From positions 104,381 through 168,380 of the forward strand of contig NZ_JAFCWM010000014.1 in NCBI RefSeq assembly GCF_049897565.1: DNA of 64,000 nucleotides, read 5' to 3'. A model generated the notes under the pieces. The model was given only the letters and a program-made list of their open reading frames with translations, had not been told where the DNA came from and did no database searches. Below, piece after piece: positions 1 to 9,650 of the stretch. The stretch is from JAFCUW01 sp049897565 (lineage in GTDB: Bacteria > Pseudomonadota > Gammaproteobacteria > Burkholderiales > Burkholderiaceae_D). Position 1 is the first letter of the stretch. Every line of letters starts with the position of its first letter. Made by a program: the position numbers and the translations under genes.

Positions 1-455
1 CCGACCGCGATGCGCCCGTTCAACGAATCGAGAATGCCGCGATCTTCCAACGCGCGCAGCAACACGACGGTGCTGGCCACCGACAACGCCAGGCCGAACA
101 CCAGGCCGGCGCCCAGGCTCCAGCCCCACCAATGCGCCAGCCCGACACCCATCACCGTTGCCACCGCAATCTGCAACACCGCCCCGGGCAGCGCGACGCG
201 CTTCACCTCCACCAGGTCCTTGATGGAAAAATGCAATCCGACGCCGAACATCAGCAACATGACGCCAATTTCGGCCAGCTGGGCCGCGATGGCCGCATCG
301 GCAACGAAGCCCGGCGTGGCCGGCCCGATCAGCACGCCGGCGGCCAGGTAGCCGACCAGTGCGGGCAGGCGCAGCTTCAGCGCGAGCATGCCGAACAGCA
401 GGCCGAAACCCAGGGCGGCAGCAAAAGTGGTGATCAAGCTGATGTTATGGGGCAT
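1..455 (-). CDS. Kef/YbaL-type cation:proton antiporter, N-terminal part
   Basis: The reverse strand reads open from an ATG at 453-455 to the window edge, giving about 151 residues that begin MPHNISLITTFAAALGFGLL. They form successive hydrophobic helices with the CPA2-family string LKLRLPALVGYLAAG and later FGLALSVASTVVLLRALED, which matches the first five or six helices of the Kef/YbaL monovalent cation:proton antiporters in the inner membrane. A GGAGG lies 10-15 bases upstream of the ATG. The rest of the gene, including any TrkA-N domain, lies outside the window, so the substrate (K+ or Na+) cannot be judged. Confidence 0.85.
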   Translation of the reverse strand, partial: MPHNISLITTFAAALGFGLLFGMLALKLRLPALVGYLAAGVLIGPATPGFVADAAIAAQLAEIGVMLLMFGVGLHFSIKDLVEVKRVALPGAVLQIAVATVMGVGLAHWWGWSLGAGLVFGLALSVASTVVLLRALEDRGILDSLNGRIAV

Positions 456-636
456 GCTGGAGGTGTCCTCCGAGTGAATTATCGTTGAGTCAAGTCCCTG
501 ATTTTATAAGGATTTCACCGTAACCGTTGAAGTCTGGCAAGGATTAGCCCGGCGGCTCAACTTTTCCATTGCCGAAACAAAACAGATGGTTATAACGCGA
601 CGCAATTAATTTAATACCCTCCATACCAAGGCGCAT

Positions 637-1149
637 ATGGCAGACCAGGAAATAGCACAGCACACCAAATTTGGGGGAATCTGACCGCCGCGCATCGCTT
701 CCGACACCAGGCGCCCGCGACGCTGCTGGAAATTTTCAATATCGTCTTCGCAGTAAGCCTGAGCATCTGGCTGCACTCGGTCGGCGAGCACCGGCACGAG
801 CAAACGACGGTCAAAACCTTCCTGCTCGGCCTGAAGCGCGACATCAGAGCGACCAGGCGCAGATCAATCAGATCGTCGCATTTCACCGGGCGTCGGACCA
901 GCGTTACGCCTACCTGGCGGTGCGCGCCCCGAAAGAACCGCCGGACGGCGAAAAGTTCAACGAAGCCTACAGCTACCTGCCGTTGAACAACTTCCTGGCG
1001 CCGCCACCTCCGCCGCCGGCAAGCGACACCTGCGGCTGATCGCGACGCATCCCAAGGTCCACAAGCGTTTCCAGAGCATCGTCGATGGCGGCAATGCCAT
1101 CATCAAGGACATCGACCTGGCGTATCCAGACCAGGCCCCGCCGTTATAG
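637..1149 (+). pseudogene. decayed membrane-anchored protein with several frameshifts
   Basis: No single frame spans this stretch, but three frames give consecutive protein-like pieces. The first is MADQEIAQHTKFGG from 637. The second, in a different frame, runs from about 678 to 850 and contains a hydrophobic segment, LEIFNIVFAVSLSIWLHSVG, followed by QTTVKTFLLGLKRDI. The third runs from about 850 to 1030 and contains NQIVAFHRASDQRYAYLAV. A last shift gives LIATHPKVHKRFQSIVDGG and stops at 1147-1149. One N-terminal helix followed by a 'LLGLKRD' stretch resembles the DUF6090-like single-pass proteins; that match is from memory. At least three frameshifts make it a pseudogene unless the sequence is faulty. 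Confidence 0.6.
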
Positions 1150-1221
1150 CAATTCGTCGACTATGTCGTTATAGCGTCGTGTGACGGCGGTCACGAATTG
1201 CACACCCTCGCAACGCGAGGC

Positions 1222-1251
1222 TTGACAAGGCGGCGCCGTGTCCCTTACAGT
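1222..1251 (+). promoter_or_regulatory. sigma-70-like promoter of the leuA leader
   Basis: A perfect -35 hexamer TTGACA at 1222-1227 is followed after 18 bases by TACAGT (1246-1251, four of six matches to TATAAT). It faces leuA and would start a transcript near 1258, giving a leader of about 345 nt. No closer promoter of similar quality is visible before leuA. Confidence 0.6.
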
Positions 1252-1356
1252 AAGTCCATGTCTTTCCCCTTGCATCTGTCCACTTCCCTACCGCTCGCTA
1301 GCGCACGATCGCTAGCGACGCTACTAGCTGCACGCGCGTAATCCACCCGCAGTGCG

Positions 1357-1551
1357 CCGCCCGGCAACCCGCCCAGGCGTTGGTAATACCCAGGAAAGTT
1401 AGGCCCACGATGTTTTCTACCGCTCAATCCGCAATGTTCGCCATGCCGACCCCGCCATCGATGGCCGGCGGTGCTGCCGCGCTTGCGCTACTGCTGCTAT
1501 CGCTACCGACCGGTTGCCTGGCCTAGCGAAACGTGGCCGCCCGGCAACCCG
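1357..1551 (+). promoter_or_regulatory. candidate attenuator-like alternative pairing in the leuA leader
   Basis: A 17-base direct repeat starting gccgcccggcaacc occurs at 1357-1373 and 1537-1553. Both copies contain ggcaacc (1363-1369 and 1543-1549), complementary to ggttgcc at 1512-1518 inside the end of the leader ORF. The central element can therefore pair with either copy but not both. The distal hairpin is extended by a GGCC/GGCC pairing (1520-1523 with 1535-1538). A second pairing, atggccgg (1461-1468) with ccggccat (1571-1578), lies near the leuA start. No U-run follows, so translational control is as plausible as termination. A separate hairpin (CGCTAGCG at 1296-1303 and 1310-1317) lies upstream. 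Confidence 0.45.
1410..1526 (+). CDS. leucine-rich leader peptide of leuA
   Basis: A 38-codon ORF lies between the promoter and leuA. Seven of its last fourteen residues are leucine (LALLLLSLPTGCLA), encoded at 1482-1520 by CTT, CTA, CTG, CTG, CTA, CTA and CTG. CTA and CTT are rare codons in this GC-rich sequence, which suits a ribosome stalling sensor. The stop codon lies within the candidate pairing elements, 77 nt before the leuA start. It is likely a control peptide that couples Leu-tRNA supply to leuA expression, as in other amino-acid attenuators. That the ORF is translated is inference; its ribosome site is weak (AGG at 1401-1403). Confidence 0.5.
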   Translation: MFSTAQSAMFAMPTPPSMAGGAAALALLLLSLPTGCLA

Positions 1552-1603
1552 CAGCCACACCGTGCCGACCCCGGCCATTTCCCATTCGAATCAGGAGCAC
1601 CCC

Positions 1604-3295
1604 ATGATGTTGCAGAATCCAGCCGCCAAATACCGCGCTTTCCCGCCCGTCCAATTGCTTGACCGCACCTGGCCGGACCGCGCCATTACTCACCCGCCAA
1701 TCTGGATGAGCACCGACCTGCGCGACGGCAACCAGGCGCTGATCGAGCCGATGAGCCCGGAAAAGAAGCTGCGTTTCTTCGAGACGCTGGTCAAGATCGG
1801 CGTCAAGGAAATCGAAGTCGGCTTCCCGTCGGCGTCGCAGACCGACTTCGACTTCGTCCGCAAGCTCGTCGATGAAAACCGCATCCCGGACGACGTCACC
1901 ATCATCGTGCTGACCCAGTCGCGCGACGAACTGATCCGCCGCACGGTGGAGTCGGCGGTCGGCGCCAAGCGCGCCATCGTGCACCTCTACAACTCCGTGG
2001 CGCCGGTGTTCCGCCGTGTCGTGTTCAACATGACGCGCGAGGAGATCATCCAGATCGCCGTCACCGGCACCGCGCTCGTCAAGGATCTGGTCAAGCAACA
2101 CCCGCAAACGGACTGGGGTTTCGAATATTCGCCGGAGTCGTTCTCGACCACCGAGCTCGATTTTTCGCGCGACATCTGCGACGCCGTCAGTGCCGTCTGG
2201 CAGCCGACGCCAGGCAACAAGATGATCTTCAACCTGCCCTCCACCGTCGAGTGCAGCACGCCGAACGTGTATGCCGACCAGATCGAGTGGATGTGCCGCA
2301 ACCTCGCGCGGCGCGATTCGCTGGTCATCAGCGTGCATCCGCACAATGACCGCGGCACCGCGATCGCTTCGGCCGAGCTGGCCGTGATGGCCGGCGCCGA
2401 CCGCGTCGAAGGCTGCCTGTTCGGCAACGGCGAGCGCACCGGCAACGTCGACCTCGTCACCTTGGCGATGAACCTGTACACCCAGGGCGTGCACCCGGGC
2501 CTGGATTTCTCCGACATCGACGCGGTGCGCCAGGTCGTCGAGGAATGCAACCAGTTGCCTGTGCACCCGCGTCATCCGTATGCCGGAGACCTGGTGTTTA
2601 CGGCGTTTTCCGGCTCGCACCAGGACGCGATCAAGAAGGGTTTTGCCAAGCAGAAGGCCGATGAAATCTGGGAAGTGCCGTACCTGCCGATCGACCCGGC
2701 CGACCTCGGCCGCAGCTACGACGCCGTGATTCGCGTCAACAGCCAGTCCGGCAAGGGCGGCATGGCGTACCTGCTCGAGCAGGAATTCGGCTTGCAGTTG
2801 CCGCGCCGCTTGCAAATCGAGTTCAGCCGCGCGGTGCAGGCGGTGGCCGACGCCAGCGGACGCGAGATCGCCGCGCGCGACATCCACGACATTTTCTGCC
2901 GCGAGTATTTCGACCAGGTCACGCCGTATGCCTACGGCTCGCACAAGATGGTCGAGGACACCAGCAGCGACGAGCCGGTGCAGATCGACATCGCCCTGAC
3001 CCACCGCCAGCAGCGGATGCAGCTGCAAGGCGGCGGTAACGGCCCGATCGACGCGTTCGTCAATGCGCTCGGGCTCGATATCAAGCTGATGGATTATCAC
3101 GAGCACTCGATCGGCTCGGGCGCGAACGCGCGCGCGGCCTGCTATGTCGAGCTGCGCCTGGCCAACGGGCCGACCCTGTTTGGCGCCGGCATCGACAGCA
3201 ACATCGTCACGGCGTCGTTCAAGGCGGTGCTCAGCGCGGTGAACCGTCAGTTGGCATTGGTCAAGAGCGAACCGGTATCGGCTGTCGTGGCATAG
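1604..3295 (+). CDS. leuA: 2-isopropylmalate synthase (long form)
   Basis: The enzyme condenses acetyl-CoA with 2-oxoisovalerate to 2-isopropylmalate, the first committed step of leucine synthesis. The 563-residue product is the usual length of the LeuA2-type enzyme. Visible motifs are the substrate/metal signature DLRDGNQAL (about residues 38-46), the metal-binding HPHND (His245 and His247) followed by GTAIASAELAVMAGADRVEG and LFGNGERTGN, and a C-terminal allosteric leucine-binding domain (about 430-563). The start at 1604 is chosen because AGGAG precedes it and the open frame further upstream runs through the leader region. It stands alone here, without leuB, leuC or leuD, and is probably controlled by the leader upstream. 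Confidence 0.95.
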   Translation: MMLQNPAAKYRAFPPVQLLDRTWPDRAITHPPIWMSTDLRDGNQALIEPMSPEKKLRFFETLVKIGVKEIEVGFPSASQTDFDFVRKLVDENRIPDDVTIIVLTQSRDELIRRTVESAVGAKRAIVHLYNSVAPVFRRVVFNMTREEIIQIAVTGTALVKDLVKQHPQTDWGFEYSPESFSTTELDFSRDICDAVSAVWQPTPGNKMIFNLPSTVECSTPNVYADQIEWMCRNLARRDSLVISVHPHNDRGTAIASAELAVMAGADRVEGCLFGNGERTGNVDLVTLAMNLYTQGVHPGLDFSDIDAVRQVVEECNQLPVHPRHPYAGDLVFTAFSGSHQDAIKKGFAKQKADEIWEVPYLPIDPADLGRSYDAVIRVNSQSGKGGMAYLLEQEFGLQLPRRLQIEFSRAVQAVADASGREIAARDIHDIFCREYFDQVTPYAYGSHKMVEDTSSDEPVQIDIALTHRQQRMQLQGGGNGPIDAFVNALGLDIKLMDYHEHSIGSGANARAACYVELRLANGPTLFGAGIDSNIVTASFKAVLSAVNRQLALVKSEPVSAVVA

Positions 3296-3319
3296 CGACT
3301 CACTCGCCGACCAACCCCA

Positions 3320-3349
3320 ATCGGGGTCAGACCTGGGTCTGACCCCGAT
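3320..3349 (+). terminator. perfect hairpin of the GGGGTCAGACC repeat family
   Basis: ATCGGGGTCAGACC (3320-3333) and its exact complement (3336-3349) form a 14-bp stem with a 2-base gap, just downstream of leuA. There is no T-run, so it may be a dispersed palindromic repeat, a terminator, or both. The same core recurs at 5128-5172, 23373-23456 and 63810-63822. Confidence 0.6.
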
Positions 3350-3440
3350 GCCATTGCGCCAGTTGCATAATCCCCCCTACAAACCTTGCAACGCCAATTC
3401 CACTACAATCGACCCCATCGATAAATTGGCAAGGAAGCGC

Positions 3441-4358
3441 ATGCAAGCGGTAATCTCAGTCCAGAAACTCTCGAAAACCTATGCGGGCGGCTACCGCGCC
3501 CTCAAATCGGTCGACCTCGAGATCCGCCGCGGCGAAATCTTCGCCCTGCTCGGCCCGAACGGCGCCGGCAAGACCACGCTGATCAACGCCATCTGCGGCA
3601 TCGTCAATCCCACCAGCGGCACCATCCTTGCCGACGGCCACGACGTCGTCAAGGACTACCGCGCCGCGCGCGCCAAGATCGGCTTGGTACCGCAGGAACT
3701 GGCCACCGACGCCTTTGAAAGCGTGTGGGCGACGGTGAGCCTGTCGCGCGGCATCTTCGGCAAGCCGCCAAATCCGGCACACATCGAAAAACTGCTGCGC
3801 CAGCTGTCGCTGTGGGACAAGAAAGACGCCCGCATCATGGCGCTGTCGGGCGGCATGAAGCGGCGCGTGATGATCGCCAAGGCGCTGTCGCACGAGCCGC
3901 AAATCCTGTTCCTCGATGAACCAACCGCCGGCGTCGATGTCGTGCTGCGGCGCGACATGTGGGACATGGTACGCGGCTTGCGCGACCAGGGCGTGACGAT
4001 CATCCTGACCACCCACTACATCGAGGAAGCCGAAGAGATGGCCGACCGCATCGGCGTCATCCGCAAGGGTGAGATCATCCTGGTCGAGGACAAGTCGGCG
4101 CTGATGGAAAAGCTCGGCAAGAAGCAACTGACCTTGCACCTGCAACACCCACTGGCGGCGATTCCGCCGGCGCTGGCCGGCATGCCGCTGGCGCTGTCGG
4201 CCGACGGCACCGAGTTGGTCTACACCTTCGACGCCCAGAGCGAGCAGACCGGCATCGCCGACCTGCTGCGCCGGCTCGGCGAGCACGGCATCGACTTCAA
4301 GGACTTGCAGTCGAGCCAGAGCTCGCTCGAGGACATCTTCGTCAACCTGGTAGGGTAA
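3441..4358 (+). CDS. ABC transporter ATP-binding protein (YadG-like)
   Basis: A 305-residue ATPase of an ABC-2 type exporter. It shows Walker A GPNGAGKTT (about residues 42-50), Q-loop region LVPQELATD, signature LSGGMKRRV, Walker B ILFLDEPTAGVD and the H-loop TTHYIEEAEEMADR, followed by a C-terminal extension typical of the DrrA/YadG group. The ATG at 3441 is preceded by AAGGAAG; the longer open frame from 3348 begins inside the repeat hairpin and is unlikely. It ends 6 bases before the permease gene, so the two form a transport operon. The substrate is unknown; YadGH-like pairs are often annotated as multidrug or glycoconjugate exporters. Confidence 0.93.
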   Translation: MQAVISVQKLSKTYAGGYRALKSVDLEIRRGEIFALLGPNGAGKTTLINAICGIVNPTSGTILADGHDVVKDYRAARAKIGLVPQELATDAFESVWATVSLSRGIFGKPPNPAHIEKLLRQLSLWDKKDARIMALSGGMKRRVMIAKALSHEPQILFLDEPTAGVDVVLRRDMWDMVRGLRDQGVTIILTTHYIEEAEEMADRIGVIRKGEIILVEDKSALMEKLGKKQLTLHLQHPLAAIPPALAGMPLALSADGTELVYTFDAQSEQTGIADLLRRLGEHGIDFKDLQSSQSSLEDIFVNLVG

Positions 4359-4364
4359 GCAGAC

Positions 4365-5126
4365 ATGAACTTTTACGCAATCCGCTCCCTGTACATGTTC
4401 GAGATGGCGCGCACCTGGCGCACGCTGATGCAAAGCATTGCCTCGCCGGTGATTTCGACGTCGCTGTATTTTGTCGTGTTTGGCGCCGCGATCGGCTCGC
4501 GCATGGTGCAGGTCGACGGCGTGCCGTACGGCGCCTTCATCGTGCCAGGCCTCATCATGATGTCCCTGATGACGCAGAGCGTGGCCAACGCCTCGTTCGG
4601 CATCTACATGCCGAAGTTTTCCGGCACCGTCTACGAGATCTTGTCGGCGCCCATTTCCGCCACCGAGATCGTGCTCGGCTATGTGGGCGCGGCTGCCAGC
4701 AAGTCGGTGATCCTCGGCCTGCTGATTTTGCTGACGGCGCGCCTGTTCGTGCCGTTCGAAATCGTCCATCCGGTGTGGATGCTGGTGTTCCTGGTGCTGA
4801 CCTCGGTCGCCTTCAGCATGCTCGGTTTCATCATCGGCATCTGGGCTGACGGCTTCGAAAAGATCCAGATCGTGCCGATGCTCATCATCACACCGCTGTC
4901 CTTTCTCGGCGGCAGTTTCTATTCGCTGAGCATGTTGCCGCCGTTCTGGCAAAAGGTCGCGCTGTTCAACCCCGTGGTGTACCTGATCAGCGGTTTTCGC
5001 TGGAGCTTCTACGGCGTCTCCGACGTCAGCGTCGCGCTCAGCGCCACCGTGGCGATCGCCCTGCTGGCCGTTTGCATGGGCCTGATCTGGTGGATCTTCA
5101 AAACCGGCTACCGCCTGCGCGCTTAA
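4365..5126 (+). CDS. ABC-2 type permease (YadH-like)
   Basis: A 253-residue inner-membrane protein with about six hydrophobic segments and the ABC2_membrane arrangement. It has SIASPVISTSLYFVVFG near the N-terminus, FIVPGLIMMSLMTQSVANAS in the middle, and the typical PLSFLGGSFYSLSMLPPFWQ and FNPVVYLISGFRWSFYG loop before the last helix. It follows the ATPase gene by 6 bases and would form the channel of that exporter as a homodimer. The ATPase and this gene are the whole operon; an inverted repeat follows the stop. Confidence 0.93.
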   Translation: MNFYAIRSLYMFEMARTWRTLMQSIASPVISTSLYFVVFGAAIGSRMVQVDGVPYGAFIVPGLIMMSLMTQSVANASFGIYMPKFSGTVYEILSAPISATEIVLGYVGAAASKSVILGLLILLTARLFVPFEIVHPVWMLVFLVLTSVAFSMLGFIIGIWADGFEKIQIVPMLIITPLSFLGGSFYSLSMLPPFWQKVALFNPVVYLISGFRWSFYGVSDVSVALSATVAIALLAVCMGLIWWIFKTGYRLRA

Positions 5127-5127
5127 A

Positions 5128-5172
5128 GGGGTCTGACGGGGACGCCGAGTCCCGCTGTTTCGGTCAGACCCG
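5128..5172 (+). repeat. GGGGTCTGAC inverted repeat, second family member
   Basis: GGGTCTGAC (5129-5137) pairs with GTCAGACCC (5163-5171), and a shorter inner stem (GGGAC and GTCCC) lies between. It sits directly after the ABC permease stop and may act as a terminator. The core is shared with the hairpin at 3320-3349. Confidence 0.6.
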
Positions 5173-5225
5173 GGTTTTAGCCGGCGTCCGCACAACGGGC
5201 TCCGGCGCTTCACCTAAAGATTTTC

Positions 5226-6431
5226 ATGAGCCTCTCCCCAGCCATAAACCCACCCCCCGCCGCACCAGTCACCGTCATGCGCATCCTTGGCGCAGTCGCC
5301 TTCGTGCACCTGCTCAACGACCTGATCCAGGCAGTGCTGCCGGCCATCTACCCGATGCTCAAGGAGCAGTTCAGCCTGACCTTCACCCAGGTCGGCCTGA
5401 TCACGCTGACGTTCCAGTGCACCGCGTCGCTGCTGCAACCGTGGATCGGCCTGTACACCGACCGTCGTCCGATCCCGTTCCTGCTGCCGATCGGCATGTG
5501 CTTCACCTTGCTAGGCGTGCTGATGCTGGCGGTGGTCGACACCTTCCCTACCCTGTTGATGGCCGCGGCGCTGATCGGCATCGGCTCGTCGGCCTTCCAC
5601 CCTGAGGCGTCGCGCGTGGCGCGCATGGCGTCCGGTACGCGCTACGGTTTTGCGCAGTCGCTGTTCCAGGTCGGCGGCAATGCCGGCAGCGCGCTCGGCC
5701 CGCTGCTGGCGGCCGCCATCGTCGTCGGCCGTGGCCAAGGCAATATCGCCTGGTTCGCGCTGGTGGCGGTACTGGCGATCAGCGTGCTGTATGGCGTTTC
5801 CCGCTGGTACAAGAATCACCTGCTGACGTTCCAGCGCAAGACCGGCGCCGGCCATGGACCTCAGCTCTCGCGCAAGCAAATTATCCGCGCGCTCGTGGTG
5901 CTGGCATTCCTCGTATTCTCGAAGTACCTGTACATGTCGAGCCTGACCAGCTATTACACGTTCTACCTGATCGAGAAATTTTCGCTGCCGGTTGCCAGCG
6001 CGCAGATATACCTGTTCCTGTTCCTTGCCGCGGTGGCGGCCGGCACCTTCCTCGGCGGGCCGATCGGCGACCGCATCGGGCGCAAGCGCGTCATCTGGCT
6101 TTCAATCCTGGGCGCTGCGCCGTTCACCCTGGCGTTGCCGTATGCCAACTTGTTCTGGACCGCGGCACTGACCGTGATCATCGGCTTCGTGATCTCTTCG
6201 GCCTTCTCGGCGATCGTGGTGTTTGCGCAAGAACTGGTGCCCGGCAACGTGGGCATGATCGCCGGCATCTTCTTCGGCCTGATGTTCGGCATCAGCGGCA
6301 TTGGCGCTGCGGCGATGGGGAAAATGGCGGACGTCTACGGCATCGCCTTCGTCTACCAGATCTGTTCTTTCCTGCCGCTGCTGGGCATGCTGACTGTCCT
6401 GTTGCCCAATATCGAGCGAAGCAGGAAGTAA
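5226..6431 (+). CDS. MFS efflux transporter, fosmidomycin-resistance (Fsr) type
   Basis: A 401-residue major facilitator with about twelve membrane helices. It has the Fsr-type sequences FVHLLNDLIQAVLPAIYPML after helix 1, a loop 2-3 motif GLYTDRRPIPFLLPIG, and LIGIGSSAFHPEASRVARMA, where the FHPEAS string is characteristic of the Fsr group. The second half carries GPIGDRIGRKRVIW as the repeated MFS motif A. Family members export fosmidomycin and related drugs; the true substrate here is not known. The gene has its own upstream gap of about 100 bases containing the repeat at 5128-5172, and it converges on the hydrolase gene with 4 bases between stops. Confidence 0.9.
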   Translation: MSLSPAINPPPAAPVTVMRILGAVAFVHLLNDLIQAVLPAIYPMLKEQFSLTFTQVGLITLTFQCTASLLQPWIGLYTDRRPIPFLLPIGMCFTLLGVLMLAVVDTFPTLLMAAALIGIGSSAFHPEASRVARMASGTRYGFAQSLFQVGGNAGSALGPLLAAAIVVGRGQGNIAWFALVAVLAISVLYGVSRWYKNHLLTFQRKTGAGHGPQLSRKQIIRALVVLAFLVFSKYLYMSSLTSYYTFYLIEKFSLPVASAQIYLFLFLAAVAAGTFLGGPIGDRIGRKRVIWLSILGAAPFTLALPYANLFWTAALTVIIGFVISSAFSAIVVFAQELVPGNVGMIAGIFFGLMFGISGIGAAAMGKMADVYGIAFVYQICSFLPLLGMLTVLLPNIERSRK

Positions 6432-6435
6432 GGAC

Positions 6436-7173
6436 TCAGGACGGTGATGCCGCGTCCGCTGTTGCATCCCCTTCGGAAATCTCTGGAATCCCGTCCCAAT
6501 CCTCCAGTACCCAGTCCGCCATCGCGGTCAGGTTCTCCGTCACCACCGTGGGCGTCGCGCCCAGCACGTCGAAGGCGCCGAGCGTGCGCTTGACCCAGCA
6601 CGTCGGATAGCCGAACAGGCTGGCGCCGCTGGCATCCCAGCCGTTGGCCGAGACGAACAAAATGTGCTCGCGCGAATGCCCCATGCGCCGCTCGGCCAGT
6701 TCGTACACTTTCGGATGCGGCTTGAACACCTGCACATCCTCCACGCTGATCAGCTCGTCGAAGGCCCAGCCCATGCTCGAATTGTTCACCACCTGGGCGA
6801 TCGACTTGTGCGATCCGTTCGAGATAATTCCCAAAGGGATGCCAGCATCTTTCAGGCGGTGCAGCGTCGCCGGCATTTCCTCGTGCGGCAGCAACTGCAA
6901 ATACAGGTCGCCCAGTACGCGCGCCATGTCTTCTTCCAATGTCAAGCCCAGCGCGGTACAGGTGAAGCGCAGCGCGTCGTCGGTCAGCGCTTCGAAGTTG
7001 ACGTAGCGGTCCATCAGGCTGCGCAACCACGTGTATTCGAGCTGCTTCTGGCGCCACAACTGAGAGATCGCGGCGCCCTTGCCGGGAAACGCCTGGTCGC
7101 AAATGCCGGCGACGGAATGGACATCGTACAAAGTACCGTACAGGTCGAAGACAATGCCGCGGAAGGGTTTCAT
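6436..7173 (-). CDS. haloacid dehalogenase, type II (HAD hydrolase)
   Basis: A 245-residue HAD-superfamily protein close to L-2-haloacid dehalogenases. Motif I FDLYGTLYDVHS carries the nucleophile Asp (about residue 9). Motif II is ISNGS, motif III is FKPHPKVYELA with the conserved Lys, and motif IV is ANGWDASGASLFG. These match the type II dehalogenase arrangement, which removes halide from 2-haloacids with inversion. Many such proteins are in fact phosphatases, so the substrate is uncertain. The ATG at 7171-7173 (MKPFRG) is preferred; the open frame extends 21 codons further upstream without a better ribosome site. Confidence 0.88.
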   Translation of the reverse strand: MKPFRGIVFDLYGTLYDVHSVAGICDQAFPGKGAAISQLWRQKQLEYTWLRSLMDRYVNFEALTDDALRFTCTALGLTLEEDMARVLGDLYLQLLPHEEMPATLHRLKDAGIPLGIISNGSHKSIAQVVNNSSMGWAFDELISVEDVQVFKPHPKVYELAERRMGHSREHILFVSANGWDASGASLFGYPTCWVKRTLGAFDVLGATPTVVTENLTAMADWVLEDWDGIPEISEGDATADAASPS

Positions 7174-7514
7174 GGCTACTTTGCTAAGTGGAATCAGTGG
7201 CGACTTTAACATCACCGCCGCCGAGCGCGCGCACAAACCGTTCAGCCATAAAAAAAAGCCCGCCGAAGCGAGCTCTGTTCCAATGTATTACCAATGCTTT
7301 AATCGTGTCTCAGGCGCCCATGCTATCTGCGTGGTGCGTTGATATGTAAATCGACCAACGTATTCGGAATTACAAACCCAGTCTTTTGCGACTATCTACG
7401 AATCACAGCATTACACGTGCCGTTATCGAGGCGCAGCGCCTGGGCAGTGGTGCAGATCGCGAACGAACTGCAGCACACAGCGAAGTGTACCACCACTTTG
7501 TGCGCCGCAGCAAA
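7174..7514. other. intergenic stretch with no gene recognised
   Basis: This 341-bp stretch lies between two minus-strand genes. It is less GC-rich than its neighbours and contains an A-run at 7250-7257 followed by gcccgccgaagcg. I see no convincing coding frame, tRNA or hairpin, so it is left unassigned. Confidence 0.5.
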
Positions 7515-8446
7515 TTATTTTTCGGGATAGGTCTGCATCGGCTTTGGCTCCTCGTCCATCCGGTCCTTCCCTGCCCGCTCGTATTCGGAGATCACCTGCG
7601 CGCCGAGCAGCAGCAGCGTGGCGCCAATTTCCAGGCTGAACATGACGACGATTGCCGTCGTCATCGAGCCGTACACCACGTTCACCTGCGACAAGGTGGA
7701 GAAATACCAGACCAGCACGCGCCGCGCCAGCTCCCACAGCAGCGCCGCGGTGACACCGCCGATCAGCGCGTGCGACAACGACAGCCGGCCTACCGGCATC
7801 ACCATGTAGATCGACGTGAGCACGAGGATCTCGCCGCCCAGCCCCAGCAGGTACAGCAACGCGCCGGACACGCCGCCGAGCGACCAGTTGTAGCCGAACA
7901 GGCGCACGCTCTCCTGCCCCATCACCTGCAGGCTGCCGGCCACCAGGGTGACGAGCATGATGCCGGCGCCGAGCGCGACGATGTAGCAGTAAGGCAGCAC
8001 CGCCGACACCATGAAGTGGCGGCGCCGGATCGCCACCCGGTGGACAAAGATCACGCTCATCGCGTTTTCCAGCACCGTGAAGGCGAGCGAACTGAAAAAC
8101 AGCATGGTGCCGCCCAGCACCCAGGTAATCAGGTTGCGGTTCTCGAGAAAGTGCGCCACCTCGGCGGTGATCGACGCCGACTGCCCCGGCACCAGGTACT
8201 CGAGATAGCGGCGCAGCGTGACGAGGAGTTCAGCCTGGTCGATGAAGTGCGACAGCGCCACCACCACCAGCATCAGGAACGGCACGATCGACAGCAAGGC
8301 GTAATACGCCACCGCGCCGGCCAGCAGCAGACCCTGGTTGGCGCGGAAGCCCTTCAGGACCTGCCACGCGAACGCAAGCGGATGAGCGAGGATATAGGCG
8401 TTGGCGCGGCGGTTGAGAATTTCGATCTGCGGCAGGTGGACGGTCA

Positions 8447-8447
<1 letters not shown>
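7515..8447 (-). CDS. YihY/BrkB family inner-membrane protein
   Basis: A 310-residue integral membrane protein with about six helices. It shows the family hallmarks GAVAYYALLSIVPFLMLVVV in the first helix region, a central TWVLGGTMLFFSSLAFTVLE segment, and YGSMTTAIVVMFSLEIGATL near the end. The biochemical role of the family is not established; the old 'ribonuclease BN' label is known to be wrong. Its ATG shares one base with the egtB stop codon (TAATG), so translation is probably coupled to egtB. That places it as the third gene of the ergothioneine operon, a location that is unexplained. Confidence 0.9.
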
Positions 8448-9637
<1,190 letters not shown>

Positions 9638-9650
9638 CGCGGCCTGCGCT

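Noticed and set aside
1523..3106. 527-codon open frame antisense to leuA
   Set aside because: Shadow frame of a conserved gene; its composition is typical of antisense GC-rich frames.
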